DNA from: Acheta domesticus
Lineage: Eukaryota > Arthropoda > Insecta > Orthoptera > Gryllidae
Direction: 5' to 3'
DNA length: 64,000 bases
Assembly: GCA_031308135.1 (NCBI GenBank)
Contig: JAHLJT010008756.1
Location: 134,928,949 to 134,992,948, forward strand
Position 1 is the stretch's first letter. Every line of letters begins with the position of its first letter. Below the pieces are notes generated by a model. That model saw only the letters and a list, made by a program, of their open reading frames with translations, did not search any database and had not been told where the DNA came from. Below are positions 34,931-45,700 of this stretch, in pieces. The position numbers and the translations under genes were made by a program.

Positions 34931-35480
34931 GCGATACCCACGTCGTTATCCTAATGGTGTAGGCAGTGGGGAGACGGGTAGGGGACTCCGAACCGCTCGA
35001 ACCTTAGTTCGGGTGGCCCCCAGTTGGGATCTTGACTGTTGGCAGTGACCCGAAACTCTGGGCATAGAGGAGGGACTTGGTGTACCGGCGCATGTGAGTG
35101 CCGCATTGATTAGTCTCCGGTACTATCCTGAATAGCTAGTAGCTCTGAACTGGCAGGGCGGCCCATTACCCAGGCATTGTATGGGGAGGTTGCCGTGAGG
35201 GCCAACTGGGTTTCGGCCGGATACGAATACTGGCCCGTCAGCCTGCTTGCGCGCCGGGGGGGGGATGCAGATAAAGGCGAAAACTTCGGCGCCCGCCCCG
35301 GATACTTGTGCCCCCTGGTTGAACAAGCATTGTGTGTGGAATTGTAGGCCACGTACGATCCATAGGCTCTGTGCTCCCTTCACGTCTTTCTCCCTCGACG
35401 CCCATCCCTCACTGCTGTCGCCTTCGGCCTACTGCCCCACCGCCCGCGGCAGGCCGCACGCCGACCTCGACGCTGTTTGC
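34931..35480. other. GC-moderate stretch, unassigned
   Basis: 34950-35380 is non-repetitive within the window, with minus-strand frames of 80 and 86 codons. Its texture recalls LINE leader sequence, but no endonuclease or RT motif can be read. C-rich units resume near 35385. Confidence 0.35.
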
Positions 35481-35660
35481 AGCTGATTGAAGGAGCAATT
35501 TGTAATGCGACTGCGCGGCACATCCAGCCGCCGGCTAATTAATTACGGGATAGTTCATGAATATGTTAAATTAATTATACGAGCGTATGGGTGCGGCGAA
35601 TGCGTGGTTTCGTGGCAATTTAATTTTACTGCTGTCCGCGGCCCTTTTTTTTGCACGGGA
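35480..35660. promoter_or_regulatory. Possible cis-regulatory element with homeodomain-type cores
   Basis: GCTAATTAATTACGGG (35534-35549), TTAAATTAATTATACG (35566-35581) and CAATTTAATTTTA (35618-35630) sit in otherwise GC-rich unique sequence. Clustered TAATTA cores in a GC-rich context are typical of developmental enhancers. This is an inference from motifs only. Confidence 0.25.
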
Positions 35661-35817
35661 CGACGCCCCATGCGTGCGTTCGTTGGGGCTGGGGCCACAG
35701 AGCGGGGCTGGACTCTGTGCAAAGGACGTCCAAGCATCCGAGGCCTTGCAGCTGACAACTTTCGGCCTTCAATGCGCTTCTGACTTTTCTACATCGCTGG
35801 AACGTGATACTCGTTCA

Positions 35818-36335
35818 CGAGGGCAGATCGGAAAGTAATGCACAATAATGTTTTGTCTCCGCTGGTATTGCAATTGGAATGGTGATATTGCACGACGAGA
35901 TAGTGTGAAAATCGCGGTGTTGCCATGTGCAGGTCAAGCGTGTGTAGCCTGAACTACGAAACAAAAGTGGCGCGCATGTTACTGTCGCCAACTTTTGAGG
36001 AGAAGAGAAGTGTAGTGCGAAATTTGTAGGACAAAGGGCATAATCCCAGTGAAATTCACAGGGACATGGGTGGCGTGTTGGGGACGTCTGAGTGGACCGT
36101 AGCAATACCTCCAGGCGGCGTGCATTCTTCCAAGAGGGCTGTACTCCAACTAAACGGACTTCCATGAACAGGACACATTGAAACGGATGGCACGCTGGCA
36201 GAAATGTGTTGACGAACTCGGCGACTAAGTAGAAAAGAAGGTCTAAGTTGTAAGATCTGGTGATTTTTGTATTTTTGTATCAATTACATTTTTGAGCAAA
36301 AAAGTTATTGTTCGTTACTTTCCGATCTGCCCTCG
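35818..36335 (+). mobile_element. Internally deleted mariner element, 518 bp
   Basis: The left end CGAGGGCAGATCGGAAAGTA is perfectly repeated, inverted, at the right end; similarity extends to about 31 bp (AACAATAA region). The right flank is TA (36336-36337) and the left flank is CA, consistent with a TA target that has mutated. Between the TIRs are remnants of both ends of a mariner transposase gene but no catalytic core. The arrangement is that of a deletion derivative mobilised in trans. Confidence 0.85.
35997..36245 (+). pseudogene. Mariner transposase remnant, N- and C-terminal parts only
   Basis: A full mariner transposase is about 340-350 residues, cuts the element ends and inserts them at TA sites. 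Here 35997-36105 encodes a helix-turn-helix-like stretch with EEKRSVVRNL, a stop, then DKGHNPSEIHRDMGGVLG, which matches the KG..PSEIHRDM pattern of the mariner DNA-binding region. A short QEGCTPTKRTS-like segment at about 36136 recalls the linker before the catalytic domain. At 36193-36245, in another frame, RWQKCVDELGD, a stop and VEKK recall the usual RW.KC....GDYVEK carboxy end. The catalytic D,D34D core between them is absent, and stops occur in both parts, so no active enzyme can be made. The family call rests on these motifs and the perfect TIRs. Confidence 0.8.
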
Positions 36336-36337
36336 TA

Positions 36338-37787
36338 TTTCTTCCGCATCTTAAGAGGTTTGTGTGAGCTCTTTCTGTGAGAAAACATGGTCCAGGAAGC
36401 GTCTAGAAGAGCTTGCTGCAGATTAAAGAAAGTACTGTGTGAAGTAATCCATTTAATGTAACCCGAGAATCCAAGGGAGCGAGAATGTGATAAACCGCTC
36501 AAAACGTTAGTTAAACTGAGTAATGAATGTTGATATTTGCGAGAGGAAATTATATCTGAGGAATCACAGAAAAGCTCACTCGAGAGAATCAAAATCTCCA
36601 GTGGTAGGTTGGTGAGATATCTTGTTCGTGGACGGGCAATTTATCTCAGAGCGGTTAAATGTAGAAAAGATTTTTTGAAGCAGGGCATTTTCATCGTCTT
36701 AAAGCAGTATTTGATGATCAAGAAAATAATGTTTTCACTTGTAGAATGTAAATTACTTGATTCGCTTGTTATCACTGTAGAATGTAAGTTTCAAACTAAT
36801 GTTAAGCGGGTTAAAAATTACAAAAAAAAATAATTGTACAAAACTCGTTTTGTCATTAAACTACACAGCCTAGTAAGTTCCATGCTGTGCCTGCACTGTA
36901 GTCCTCTAATAACCGCCTTTACATGCCCATGAAGACATGTATCGATTTAGTTAAGATGATTCAATGCTTTAATCCGTAAGACTGGAAAACCTATGTTGCT
37001 AACTGCAAGGTGTTGTATACTGCCTTGATCGCATTGTGTTAAGTGTTGCCTTTGGTACAGAGCAAAAATTAACAGAAAACGTACGCGCTACTGTCCAGAT
37101 ATCTCTAAGCCATTTCACTTTACGACAGTAACACGCCTACATATCGTTGCTGAGCCGACACATTCCTGATAACCTGTCAAAAAACGCTCCCCGTATCTCG
37201 TTGCAATACGCTCCGCGCGAAGGCTGGGCCTGAGAGTCTCTTTTGCGTTTCCACCCCCCACCCCCACCCTCCCTCCCTCCCGCGTCGGTTGAGGGGTGGA
37301 GGCGCGCGGGGGTTGTAATGGGATGACACAAGCCCACGAGTTTCGCTTCTAATTCTGTTACAATGTCGTGTACAAAATGTTGCGAGATATTTTATCTAAG
37401 ATCTCTTGTTAAAAGAGATGCAATTTATAGATTACAATTTACATATTTAATTATTTTCATCCCCATAATTTTCACGCAGTTTTCAGTGGTGATTTAGATT
37501 ACGATTGCTGTTTCTTTCTTACCACTTTACTTTTTATGGCATACGAGTTGTTTCTTTTTTTACTTTTTTACTAATACGAGATGAAGCCGTGCGAACACTT
37601 TGCATTTTATTAGTAAATCATTGTTTTAACACTGAAAATTGCTTCATTGTAAAACCCAGCTTCGAACGGCTACTCCCTAAACTGTGCGTTAAATTCAATC
37701 AGTCCCTTTAATTTTATCCTGAGGTATTATTACTGTTTTTTCTTCAGTTTAATTTTACATAAATTTAGGGTTTCCTGACATTTTTAC
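36338..37787. other. AT-rich stretch, nothing recognised
   Basis: Includes a short C-rich run at 37250-37280. The longest frame (98 codons at 36537-36833) has no recognisable domain. Confidence 0.45.
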
Positions 37788-38003
37788 CGGCAAAGCTCAG
37801 GGCATCAAATGATGTCATTGCAGTGCTTCTGACTGGGAGATCCTGGAGATCGAAAACCAACGGTGGCACGATCTTCGATATTAGCTACCCGAGCGAGTTC
37901 AGCCACTGTCTGCAGGAGAATTCTAGCGGCAGCTCTGATCGGTATTTTTTCCATGGTTTATCCGATCAACATCCGGCGAATGCCGAAACAAATTGCAGCC
38001 TCT
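37788..38003 (+). repeat. S2, 5' half only
   Basis: AGCTCAGGGCATCAAATGAT, CATTGCAGTGCTTCTGACTG, GGAGATCCTGGAGATCGAAA, GAGTTCAGCCACTGTCTGCA and GAATTCTAGCGGCAGCTCTG match the first 210 bases of S2. The copy stops after GGCGAATGCCG, so it is 3' truncated or interrupted. Confidence 0.8.
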
Positions 38004-38887
38004 TTAAATGAATCAAAGTAATTTCTTATTAAAATTAAATGATAAATTTTATGTTCATTGCTTCGTTCGGTACGCATTTTGTTATATTTGCCATTGAAAG
38101 GTGATGTAAAATTGTAATGAATGAAATGTCATATAAAAGGCACAAATAATCACGTGCATCGACAATACCGCGGAAATTGTTTCTTCTTGGCACGCTGACG
38201 CATCTATCGGCTCATTTGAGCCCACTGGCGCCGGGTGTTTGCGTAGGCACTTCTGCAGGAACATTGTCGCGTCGCCTCGCCTCGCAGCATGTAGTTCGTG
38301 CGCCCCTCTCTTTTTTGCTCCAAATGAGAGCCGCCCCTCTTTTCTTACCTCCTTCCCTCTTTTCCTTCCTTCCTTCCTTCCTTCTTGCGAGAGAAGGCGG
38401 TCTGCGCAGCTTATTCCACGAACACCACGACAAGTTCAAGAACGTTCTCGCAGGAAGTTAACAATAAGCGGCAAGCGTTTTCATTAAGAGAGGCTTTCTG
38501 TTGTTTTGCAGAAAACGCTTTCCTTCCGATCATTAGACTCGCTAATTTTGCTGAGATATCTGCCACTTTTTAAACTCTTTCCCACTTTCGTTACCTTGTA
38601 CTTCTTTGCAACTTATATATCTTCTAGAGTGGGATATATTTGTTAAATGCCCCCCAACAATTTGGTTTTTTATAGAGTTGTCACATTATCACACAATATT
38701 TTTAACTTTGCACAAATGATATTTATAATAATTTCCTGAATCCCAGAGTAGATCTCTACGTTTTTCTCAGGAAGACAAAAAGAATTATAACTAAAAAAAG
38801 TACCTTAAAAAATACCGGAAGCATTCCATGCGTAATTCTGGATTTGTAAGGAGCAATACGCCTAGCTCATCCTAGCATGCCTAGTTA
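38004..38887. other. Unassigned; (TTCC)n at 38361-38384
   Basis: A short mid-GC patch (38200-38480) holds a CTTCC/TTCC tract. The rest is AT-rich with no features recognised. Confidence 0.5.
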
Positions 38888-39065
38888 GTGAGTGCGCGAG
38901 TATTTTATTTCTGGCGTTGTCAGCTACTTTGGTCCTTAACCCCGTGTCTTTAATGCATCTTATTATATCCCCGTAGGAGGCGGCTTCCTCTCCCGCTGGG
39001 TCTTGACGTCCGGCACCGACCTACACGTCGCCTAGGGGATTCCCCGAACTCCCTCGTGCGCCCCT
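38888..39065 (-). repeat. S2, 3' third only
   Basis: On the minus strand it contains GGCGACGTGTAGGTCGGTGC, CGGACGTCAAGACCCAGC and a diverged 3' end with AAAGTAGCTGACAACGCC, collinear with the 48010-48475 copy. It is 5' truncated, as is usual for retroposed copies. Confidence 0.65.
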
Positions 39066-39159
39066 TCCCGTTGCGCTGCGGCGCGCGGTCAGAGCCTTAG
39101 GGCACATTCACACGTAGACACTCAGTAGCGCTATCGAGTGGCGCGACGGATAGCAAAGC

Positions 39160-39330
39160 GTTGGCTTAAATGGAGGTCTTCCCACGAGTGTCCGAGTCGC
39201 GCTGCAGTGGCGCTCGGTAGCGGACCCTCGCTATGAGCAGGCCGGGTGGGACACCGGTAACGCGCCGGGCCACCCACGCAAAATATTGGTTTAAATGGTG
39301 ATCTTCCCACTGGGACACTCGTGGCGGCGG
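39160..39330 (+). repeat. Direct duplication, period about 125 bp
   Basis: TTGGCTTAAATGGAGGTCTT at 39162 and TTGGTTTAAATGGTGATCTT at 39287 are each followed by CCCAC and a GAGTGTCC/GACACTCG-like segment. The sequence between is GC-rich and unassigned. Confidence 0.6.
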
Positions 39331-39519
39331 GTTTCTGGAACGTGGGAGATAAGGTTCTGCTGCGGTCCATTTGTTGGTAGTGGGCGACGTTCTGCCAAAC
39401 CTATCCCCGCCGAACTCTTCCCCTCCAACCGCATGCGACGGTTGCCACGTGGGAAGTGCCCTGCTGCTTATGGGTGGCGCGCCACAGTGTGTACGTGAGA
39501 AGGCGCCCTTAGACGCTAG

Positions 39520-39790
39520 GAGACACCACGCTCGCCCCGCCACGCCCGTCACGCCCGCCACGCCCGCATCGCCCACATAGCCCCGCCCCGCCACACCCCG
39601 CCCGCCACTCTCCGTCCGCTCTGTCCTGCCCGCCACGCATCCCACGCCACGCCCGCCCGCCAACGCCTCGCCCCTCCTCTCCTCACCCCACCCCGCCCAG
39701 CGTCGCTGCGGGGCGAGCCTTAGGCGCTAGAAGACACCGCTCCCGCCCCGTCCCGCCCCTCACCCCGCCGCTCCGCCGCGCCCGGCATCG
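39520..39790. repeat. C-rich low-complexity block, CCACGCCCG-type
   Basis: CACGCCCGCCACGCCCG, CCCCGCCCCGCC and CCGCTCCGCCGCG units. The long minus-strand frame (39166-39663) across it is Gly/Val/Ala/Arg-rich and composition-driven. Confidence 0.85.
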
Positions 39791-40070
39791 CACCGAGGGC
39801 AAGCACACGAGTTGTCGCCGGTGGCCCGTTTGTGTGTTAATGAAGTTTTTTTCCCTCGCGCACCGCGGGGCGAAAAAGCGCTTGGCCGCGCCCGCGCCCT
39901 GGCCCTTCCGCGCGGCGCTCAATTTACAATTTAAATTGCCTATTTCTTTAATGGCGTCTGTTTCTGCGCTGCTAATTAGTCGCCCGCGCTCCCGGGCGGC
40001 GCCCAGACGGCCGCCCAGCGCCCAGGGCGACAGCTCTGCGGCCTCATTCCAACCGGGTGGATCCGATCGT
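39791..40070. other. GC-rich unique sequence upstream of S1
   Basis: AATTTACAATTTAAATTGCC at 39920-39939 and CTGCTAATTAG (39969-39979) sit inside CpG-rich DNA, the same texture as other candidate regulatory patches. No gene is seen. Confidence 0.3.
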
Positions 40071-40420
40071 GGCGGCGATGGTGTAACGGTTAGCGCGTCG
40101 GACTGCTATACCCAAGTTCGCGTTTGAACCCAATCGAAGCCATGGATTCTTAGGGGCGAAAAAATCCTTCGTATGCCTTCCTTCGGAGGGGAAGTAAAGC
40201 CGGCTGTCCCATGTTAGTAGATTTCCTGCACGTAGAAGATCCTCAAGCCTAAATGACGCCTCTGAGCTAAATTCAAAATCGCCTGTTTCGTCGCCCAAGA
40301 AATACCTTCTTTCTCCGCTAGTTGGTGAAAGGAGCGTAGCGAAATTTGCGTGGTCAAGTAGAATAGCAGGCCTCATGGCCTGAGTCTCGCCAATTAAAGT
40401 AAGGCGATTCAATTCAATAC
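40071..40420 (+). repeat. tRNA-derived SINE S1, best-preserved copy
   Basis: The head GGCGGCGATGGTGTAACGGT and TTAGCGCGTCGGACTG carry an A-box-like core. CGCGTTTGAACCCAATCGAA is a B-box-like core. The body has CCTTCCTTCGGAGGGGAAGT, AAAGCCGGCTGTCCCATG, GGTGAAAGGAGCGTAGCGAA, GGCCTCATGGCCTGAG and CTCGCC, and ends GCGATTCAATTCAATAC. An open minus-strand frame of 122 codons (40044-40412) is a by-product of the SINE, because the same peptide-like pattern recurs in the copy near 61 kb. The flanks show only a weak TSD. Confidence 0.88.
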
Positions 40421-41020
40421 AATCGCTGTCTAAGTGATCCCCCAGACCAGCTCAGGAGGCGCTGTGACAGTAGTCATTGCCGGTGCTGCGTAGGATTGGA
40501 GTCGCAATATGGAATAAAATTGAAGCACGTTCAGTCAGTTCTCCACTACTGGACTTGGCAAGACGTACGACACCTCCTTTACCGCGAATTTTGGACCGGA
40601 AGAGATCTCACCGTGAGTGACGAACAGTAGACGACCACGCGCAGCTCATCCGGTTTTATGTGCGAAGAGATTTAATTAATTCCCGCGCGGTGGGCGTGGT
40701 TGTAGGAAAGCCGTCTCAGGAGGAAGCCTCGCGTCTGGAGAGAGAAGCCAGCGGTCGCCTCTCGCCTTGTCGCCGCCCCCTCCCGCTCCAGCCCCGCCCG
40801 CGCTTTTTGGAACTTCGCTTATTACGGTAACGACTTGACGGAGTTGTAAGATGCAGGGAATTAAGAGCCCTTTCCATCAATTAAATGGCAGCTCCTAATT
40901 TATACGTCGGTGCCGCAAAGGGCTGGTTAAGACGCTGCGGATTGAGCCCTCCCCACCTGGCGACTAGAAGAGAAAGTTCTTGTTTGCCGATGCCGCGCCG
41001 CCCTCCGCATCGGACGCAAG
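40421..41020. promoter_or_regulatory. Unique stretch with TAATTA-type cores
   Basis: GATTTAATTAATTCCCGCGC (40669-40688) and the run from about 40859 containing GGAATTAAGAGCCC, CATCAATTAAATGGC and CTCCTAATTTATACG are AT cores in GC-rich unique DNA. Possible enhancer sequence; no coding signal. Confidence 0.22.
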
Positions 41021-41945
41021 TAGGGTTGCCAGATGCTCATCGTCTCAGTAAACTGTCCACTATTTCAGTTATTGATTCACTAATTAGAAAATGGGAATAA
41101 TGAACATGTAACAAGAGCTTTCAAACTCGATTAGAGCTGACTTTACCCTGTTGGAATTTCTGGCTATAGCGCAGGTCTGCGCAATTGTCTTAGTTTCTGC
41201 CCGAAACTACTGAAATTGTTTTAATATTGTGCATCAGTTTCGGACTCCAATGCTAGCACCGAAAGAATATTCAAGATTATGAAAAATGTTTGGACCGACG
41301 AGCACAACAAAATGGAGGTTGAGTCAGTTCGAAGCGAGCTGTGTATTTTTTTAACATTCCGGATAAGTGAATGTAAATTAAAGAATTATTCAAGAAAATT
41401 TTTAAAAGCAACTCAATGAAGCAAAAAGTATTGTCGAAAATAATTAATCGATTGAGTTAAATAATAAGTCAAATCCAAAGGTAATTGTAGTAAAGTTGGC
41501 AATTGTGATGTTAATATGTTTAATTATAACTTCTGTGGTCACGGCGTAAAACTTCCAAAGTCAAAAATGTTAGTTTGGAGAAAACAAGGGTTAAATATTA
41601 TCGAGCCAACGCTTCTTCCTATGCTCAACTCTATTTCCCAACGTTTTTTTCTCGTTAAGGAGGCAACATTTGAATTCAGTTGTTTCACTAAAATAAAATA
41701 TAGATACTTAACTTGTAGTTTCAGTACTTAACCCAATTTTGCCGAAAATTGACTTAACAACTTTTACTCCGCGACCACAGAATTATTGCCTGATACGACA
41801 TTATTCAAAGATCCAGTAATATTAAAGCAGATGATGGTTATATTAATAAATGAAAATGTCATTGTTCAAAAATATGTCTTATCTTACTATACATTCCTCC
41901 CCCTCCCCCGGTTCACTATTTTCTGAAAACGTATCTAGCAACCCT
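41021..41945 (+). mobile_element. hAT element, about 925 bp, degenerate
   Basis: The left end is TAGGGTTGCCAGATGCTCAT. The right end on the minus strand is GAGGGTTGCTAGATACGTTT; both continue with TC..CAG.AAA.TG. The interior holds a hAT dimerisation-domain remnant at 41227-41419. An 8-bp TSD could not be confirmed (left flank GACGCAAG, right flank CAACGCTG). The element is far shorter than an autonomous hAT (2.5-4 kb), so most of the transposase gene has been lost. Confidence 0.75.
41227..41419 (+). pseudogene. hAT transposase C-terminal dimerisation domain remnant
   Basis: Translation, allowing at most one frameshift near 41280, gives SVSDSNASTERIFKI, then KNVWTDEHNKMEVESV and RSELCIFLTF. 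This follows the hAT C-terminal pattern: an S.A..ERIFS-like motif, a spacer, a R/H-N-K/R-(L/M) motif, then (V/L).....L.(F/L)L. In intact hAT transposases (about 600-700 residues, RNase H-like catalytic domain) this region mediates multimerisation. Upstream sequence between the left TIR and 41227 has stops and no BED finger or catalytic aspartates, so only the tail survives. The frame continues about 20 more codons to a TGA at about 41417. An alternative origin from a domesticated hAT gene is unlikely, given the flanking TIRs. Confidence 0.75.
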
Positions 41946-42321
41946 CAACGCTGAACCTCCGCGGCGCAGCCGGGACACGGATTTCGTCCGTGCGCGGTTC
42001 CTGGAGATGAGGTCGCCAATGTTTTTCATTCACTTCCAGTCCGGAGAGTGATTTATCAGTGATCGTTTTTTGTTTCTCTCCTCACGTACAAGCGCAACAT
42101 TCCGGGGGGGGCGAGGGCGGCGTGCGAGCTGTCGGTTCTGCCCGCGTGAAAAACGCGTTTTCGATCAATAGGCGCTGCGCGGCAGGTGGTTCTTTTGCTG
42201 GTAAGAGCAGAGCCGCGAAGTGCGGGACAGCAGTGCTATCAAATCACATCTGTTCGTTTGCCAATGTTTACACATAGCCGGCCAAATGAACTCAAATTTG
42301 GCGCCTACTAAAGAATCTAAA
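41946..42321. other. Unassigned stretch
   Basis: Contains a short segment CAGTGCTATCAAATCACATC (42231-42250) and GTTCGTTTGCCAATG (42253-42267) that recurs, diverged, at 43486-43522. Otherwise nothing. Confidence 0.4.
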
Positions 42322-42577
42322 CAATTGAAGACCTCCGGGCAATAACATGATCTTCTGATACGTAAGTTCTGAGAAAAAGGAGAGTAAAGGTTTAGGCACT
42401 GCGTTCTACATATTGGAATAACGAACATTAATTTGTGAATTACACTGCCATCTTGCGGCGAATCTTTAAAATAAAAAACCAACATTTAGATACATCCTTT
42501 GAGCGTCGGAATGCACTTGTATCTCAATTTCATCAGAAATGTAGCATAGCATGTTATTGCCCCAAAGTCTTCAATTA
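42322..42577 (+). mobile_element. MITE M, copy 1
   Basis: TIR: left AATTGAAGACCTCCGGGCAA followed by TAACATG; right end on the minus strand AATTGAAGACTTTGGGGCAA followed by TAACATGCTATGC. The interior is shared with 49327-49582: ACGTAAGTTCTGAGAAAAAG, GAGTAAAGGTTTAG and ATCTTGCGGCGAATC. Non-coding, about 256 bp. Confidence 0.85.
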
Positions 42578-42699
42578 AATCTCTTTACACATAAAATCGG
42601 ATAAGTTGCACGTGGCCGTTTGCCTTCTGTCGCCCACGGTGAAACCTCTTTTGGCCCAAAATTCGAGGTAAAAGAGGTGCAGTGCGTCTTGCGACGCAA

Positions 42700-42786
42700 A
42701 AGAGGTGTGGGACGTCGAAATACAGGAATATCTCGATTTCATCAGAAATGTGGCATAGCGTGTTATTGCCCCAAGGGCTTCATTTA
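42700..42786 (+). mobile_element. MITE M, right-end fragment
   Basis: ATATCTCGATTTCATCAGAA, ATGTGGCATAGCGTGTTATT and GCCCCAAGGGCTTCATTTA match the last 80 bases of MITE M. The left part is missing or unrecognisable. Confidence 0.8.
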
Positions 42787-45700
42787 CAACCATTCTTTGG
42801 GATGAATTAACAGCAAAGGGCGTACATTTAAAACGTCGCGCGCCTGAGAGAGATTATTTTTCCCTCAAAAACCGCCGAATGAATTACAGAGAGAAAAAAT
42901 TAAATTAGTCGTAATAAAGGTCTTTGAACTGCTTTCGAAGATGGCTGTGAGAGTGCGCCACATCCCAGACGCCGGAAGCCAGTGAGCGGAGGCAACGCTG
43001 CACATTGCCGAGATTTCGGAGAAAACAGCCACTTCCAGCAAAGACGGCAAGAGAGCGAGTTTTATTTGAAAATCTGCAGCCGAGCAGTTTCGTGGCAGAT
43101 CGCATCGCCCGTGTAAAAAATTAGTAATACGCGCGTATCGAGTGCACTGAAAGTTGAATTACTTATGTAAAGTTGGTATTGCGTTTCGAAGTTACGTGTC
43201 GCTGTATTCTCCGTGAACCAGCTTGTAAGGCGCGCGAAATTCGCGGGAATTTCGCTACACACATAAGTAACGAGATAGAAACAGAAAGAAAATCGATATC
43301 TTTCAGCCCACACAGGTAACACCGATATTTTCTTCAGTATTTAATGTGAAATGCTGATCCTTGCGCCAAGGTGTGCTAACAGACGATATACTTGTTTTCA
43401 GAATCTTCCCTTATGATAAAGGCTCAGAAGGGCGTGTAGCAGAATTTTCGCTCATTCTTCAATACTAGCGCGAGGTGTAGGTTAGCAATGCTATAAAATC
43501 AAATCTCTTCGTTTACCAATGCAAATGACTTATCTCTCACGAAGGTACAAAAAGCTGGTTCTCAAATGTTGCTGAACATTCTTCGTTGGTATTTGTATTC
43601 ATAGTTCTGCTATGGGTAGTAAAAGGGTGGGGTGGGGAATTTTTATCATATTGCTTTCGATTTTTTTTTAAATTTTGGCATCTAATCAGTAATATACAAT
43701 TATAAGCTCTCCTTGACACAAATTCAGGCAATGCTAATGAATTTTCAAGTATTGCGCTCTCATGACGCACTTAAAATGCTGCGGACCTGTGACACGAGAT
43801 AACACAGCAAGTCGTATTTACATTTAAACCAGCGTGCCCGTGCGAGAACTCTCGCATGCTCTGCCCCACCCTCTTCCTTATTTTTCCATTTCCATAAGCC
43901 TGTAATATATATTTTCTCTTCAAGACCCTCTTATCCTCCGTCACTTGTTCTATGTATCACCTTGTAATTGAAAACAAAATAACATACCGTTGTCAATAGA
44001 AACTATTCTTATTTAACTTTATTATCGAGCAAACATTTACAACCGTGTAATTCAGTCGCATAGAATATCAAGTAATTAGTGATTTCACTTAGTTGCAGAT
44101 TCTACAGGCTCTGAACAGGTGGGGTAGAATCGAGAAGCGTCGAACCAGCAATAATGTTATAGAAAATGTTATAGAATAGTCAAGATCTCATCCTGTAGAT
44201 TACGGTGTAAGGAACGTTTGCCTCAAAATTTAGTGTTTAAAGCCCTCGAACGCTTCGTTTAGGACTTATTTAAAAGGCATAGTTTTTTTTTTTTTAAGTC
44301 AAAGTGCAATTCGTCACGTCTCCGTGAAATTATCTCTCTTTAGAGACCTCACTGATAAAGTTTGGTTGCGTGTGAGAGCCGCAAAGGGCAGGTATATTAC
44401 TGAAATAATTTAGGAGACGGTACAGTGCTTCTCAGCGTCGCTACCAGGCAGCATCACTATGTAGACTTTACAGACGCGGTTATTTATAGGGACTCGAACT
44501 GCGAGAAGACTCTTTGCGCTGGCATTGTTGAAACGCGAGCAGAGCAGCCCATGTCGCCGTGTTGCCTCTACTCGGAACAGAGAGTATTTTCGCGTAGTCA
44601 AGAGCTGTTAGTCGCCATTTTTTGTTCATAAGACTAAATAAATAAGCATTTTGAAGATTTTAGTCCTGTGTTTCTTCTTACGTTGGCTTTAACTGAGCAA
44701 TTACATTCATTCCTCTTCCATTTCTCTTCTTTTTTAAAATTACTTGGGATTTTTCACATACAGATTTTGGGCTGTGCATGTTTTAAAGAATGGTCATGTC
44801 TGTATTTGGTGAGGTATTGGAAAGTAGATGACGACGTTTGGGATAGCTCAATATTACAAAGCAAAAGTAGCAGATTCGGAATATTAAAGCTCGTGAAAAT
44901 GTAGGGGAAAATGTGAAATTTATGTGTAATATTAACCAAAGTAGGAGATAAAACAGGGTACTACGTAATTTTGTAAATGTTCCAATTAAAAAAATAGATG
45001 TCTGCTGCTTTCTGCGCCCCCGTTATAACACAATACAATAATAATACAATTGAACGTAAATATAGATGTTTAATTGCAGGATTTTTCTTGGCAATTTAGA
45101 TTTGGAGAAGGAGCGTAAAGTGCAGAGCTGTTGTACATAAACGTGTATTAGGTGGAAGCATGTGTTGGTCTTCCGCCTGGTGGCTGACCAAGCTAATTTG
45201 TGTCTAGCGCTCGTGAGGGAAACGTTAGAAACCGCAGCACTTCGTGCCACCGCACGGCGGCTACCCCGCGAAGAGCGGCAGCGGTCACGTGACATTCACA
45301 ACCCGTCGTCCTGTAACATGAATCGAGTAGAGAATTGCTCGTCTCAGTGGGGGCGGTGCCCTGCTCCAGATAGCTGGAGTTGGGAATTTTTCGCTTATTT
45401 TTCACGTTCCAGGAAGAAACACCGTCCAGGATGTAACAGATATTACTGCTCTAACCTGTTGAACCATTGCGAAATCTCTTCATTAAATGCTTGCATTTTG
45501 ATAACGTATTTACCATTAATGTATGGACAAATGTGGAAATGTCTTTGTGTCTTCAGACGACTGAAAAATATCTTGCAAATGCTGGTTATTAAGTATTGAT
45601 TTACTTCATGCAAGGAGTTGTTACGCAAAAAGCCAAAAATGCAATCGTAATAAAATATGCTTTTGCAGTATGTCAGTAACAATGAAGTAATTTTTCCTTC

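Noticed and set aside
34950..35380. Possible LINE 5' region
   Set aside because: The texture and a WNCRPRT-like reading near 35340 recall LINE starts, but no endonuclease or reverse-transcriptase motif can be followed.
40044..40412. 122-codon minus-strand frame with protein-like composition
   Set aside because: It lies exactly over SINE S1, and a similar frame recurs in the S1 copy at 61008-61211, so it is a by-product of the repeat.
45162..45599. 145-codon frame
   Set aside because: No recognisable domain, and opposite-strand frames of similar quality overlap; not enough to claim an exon.
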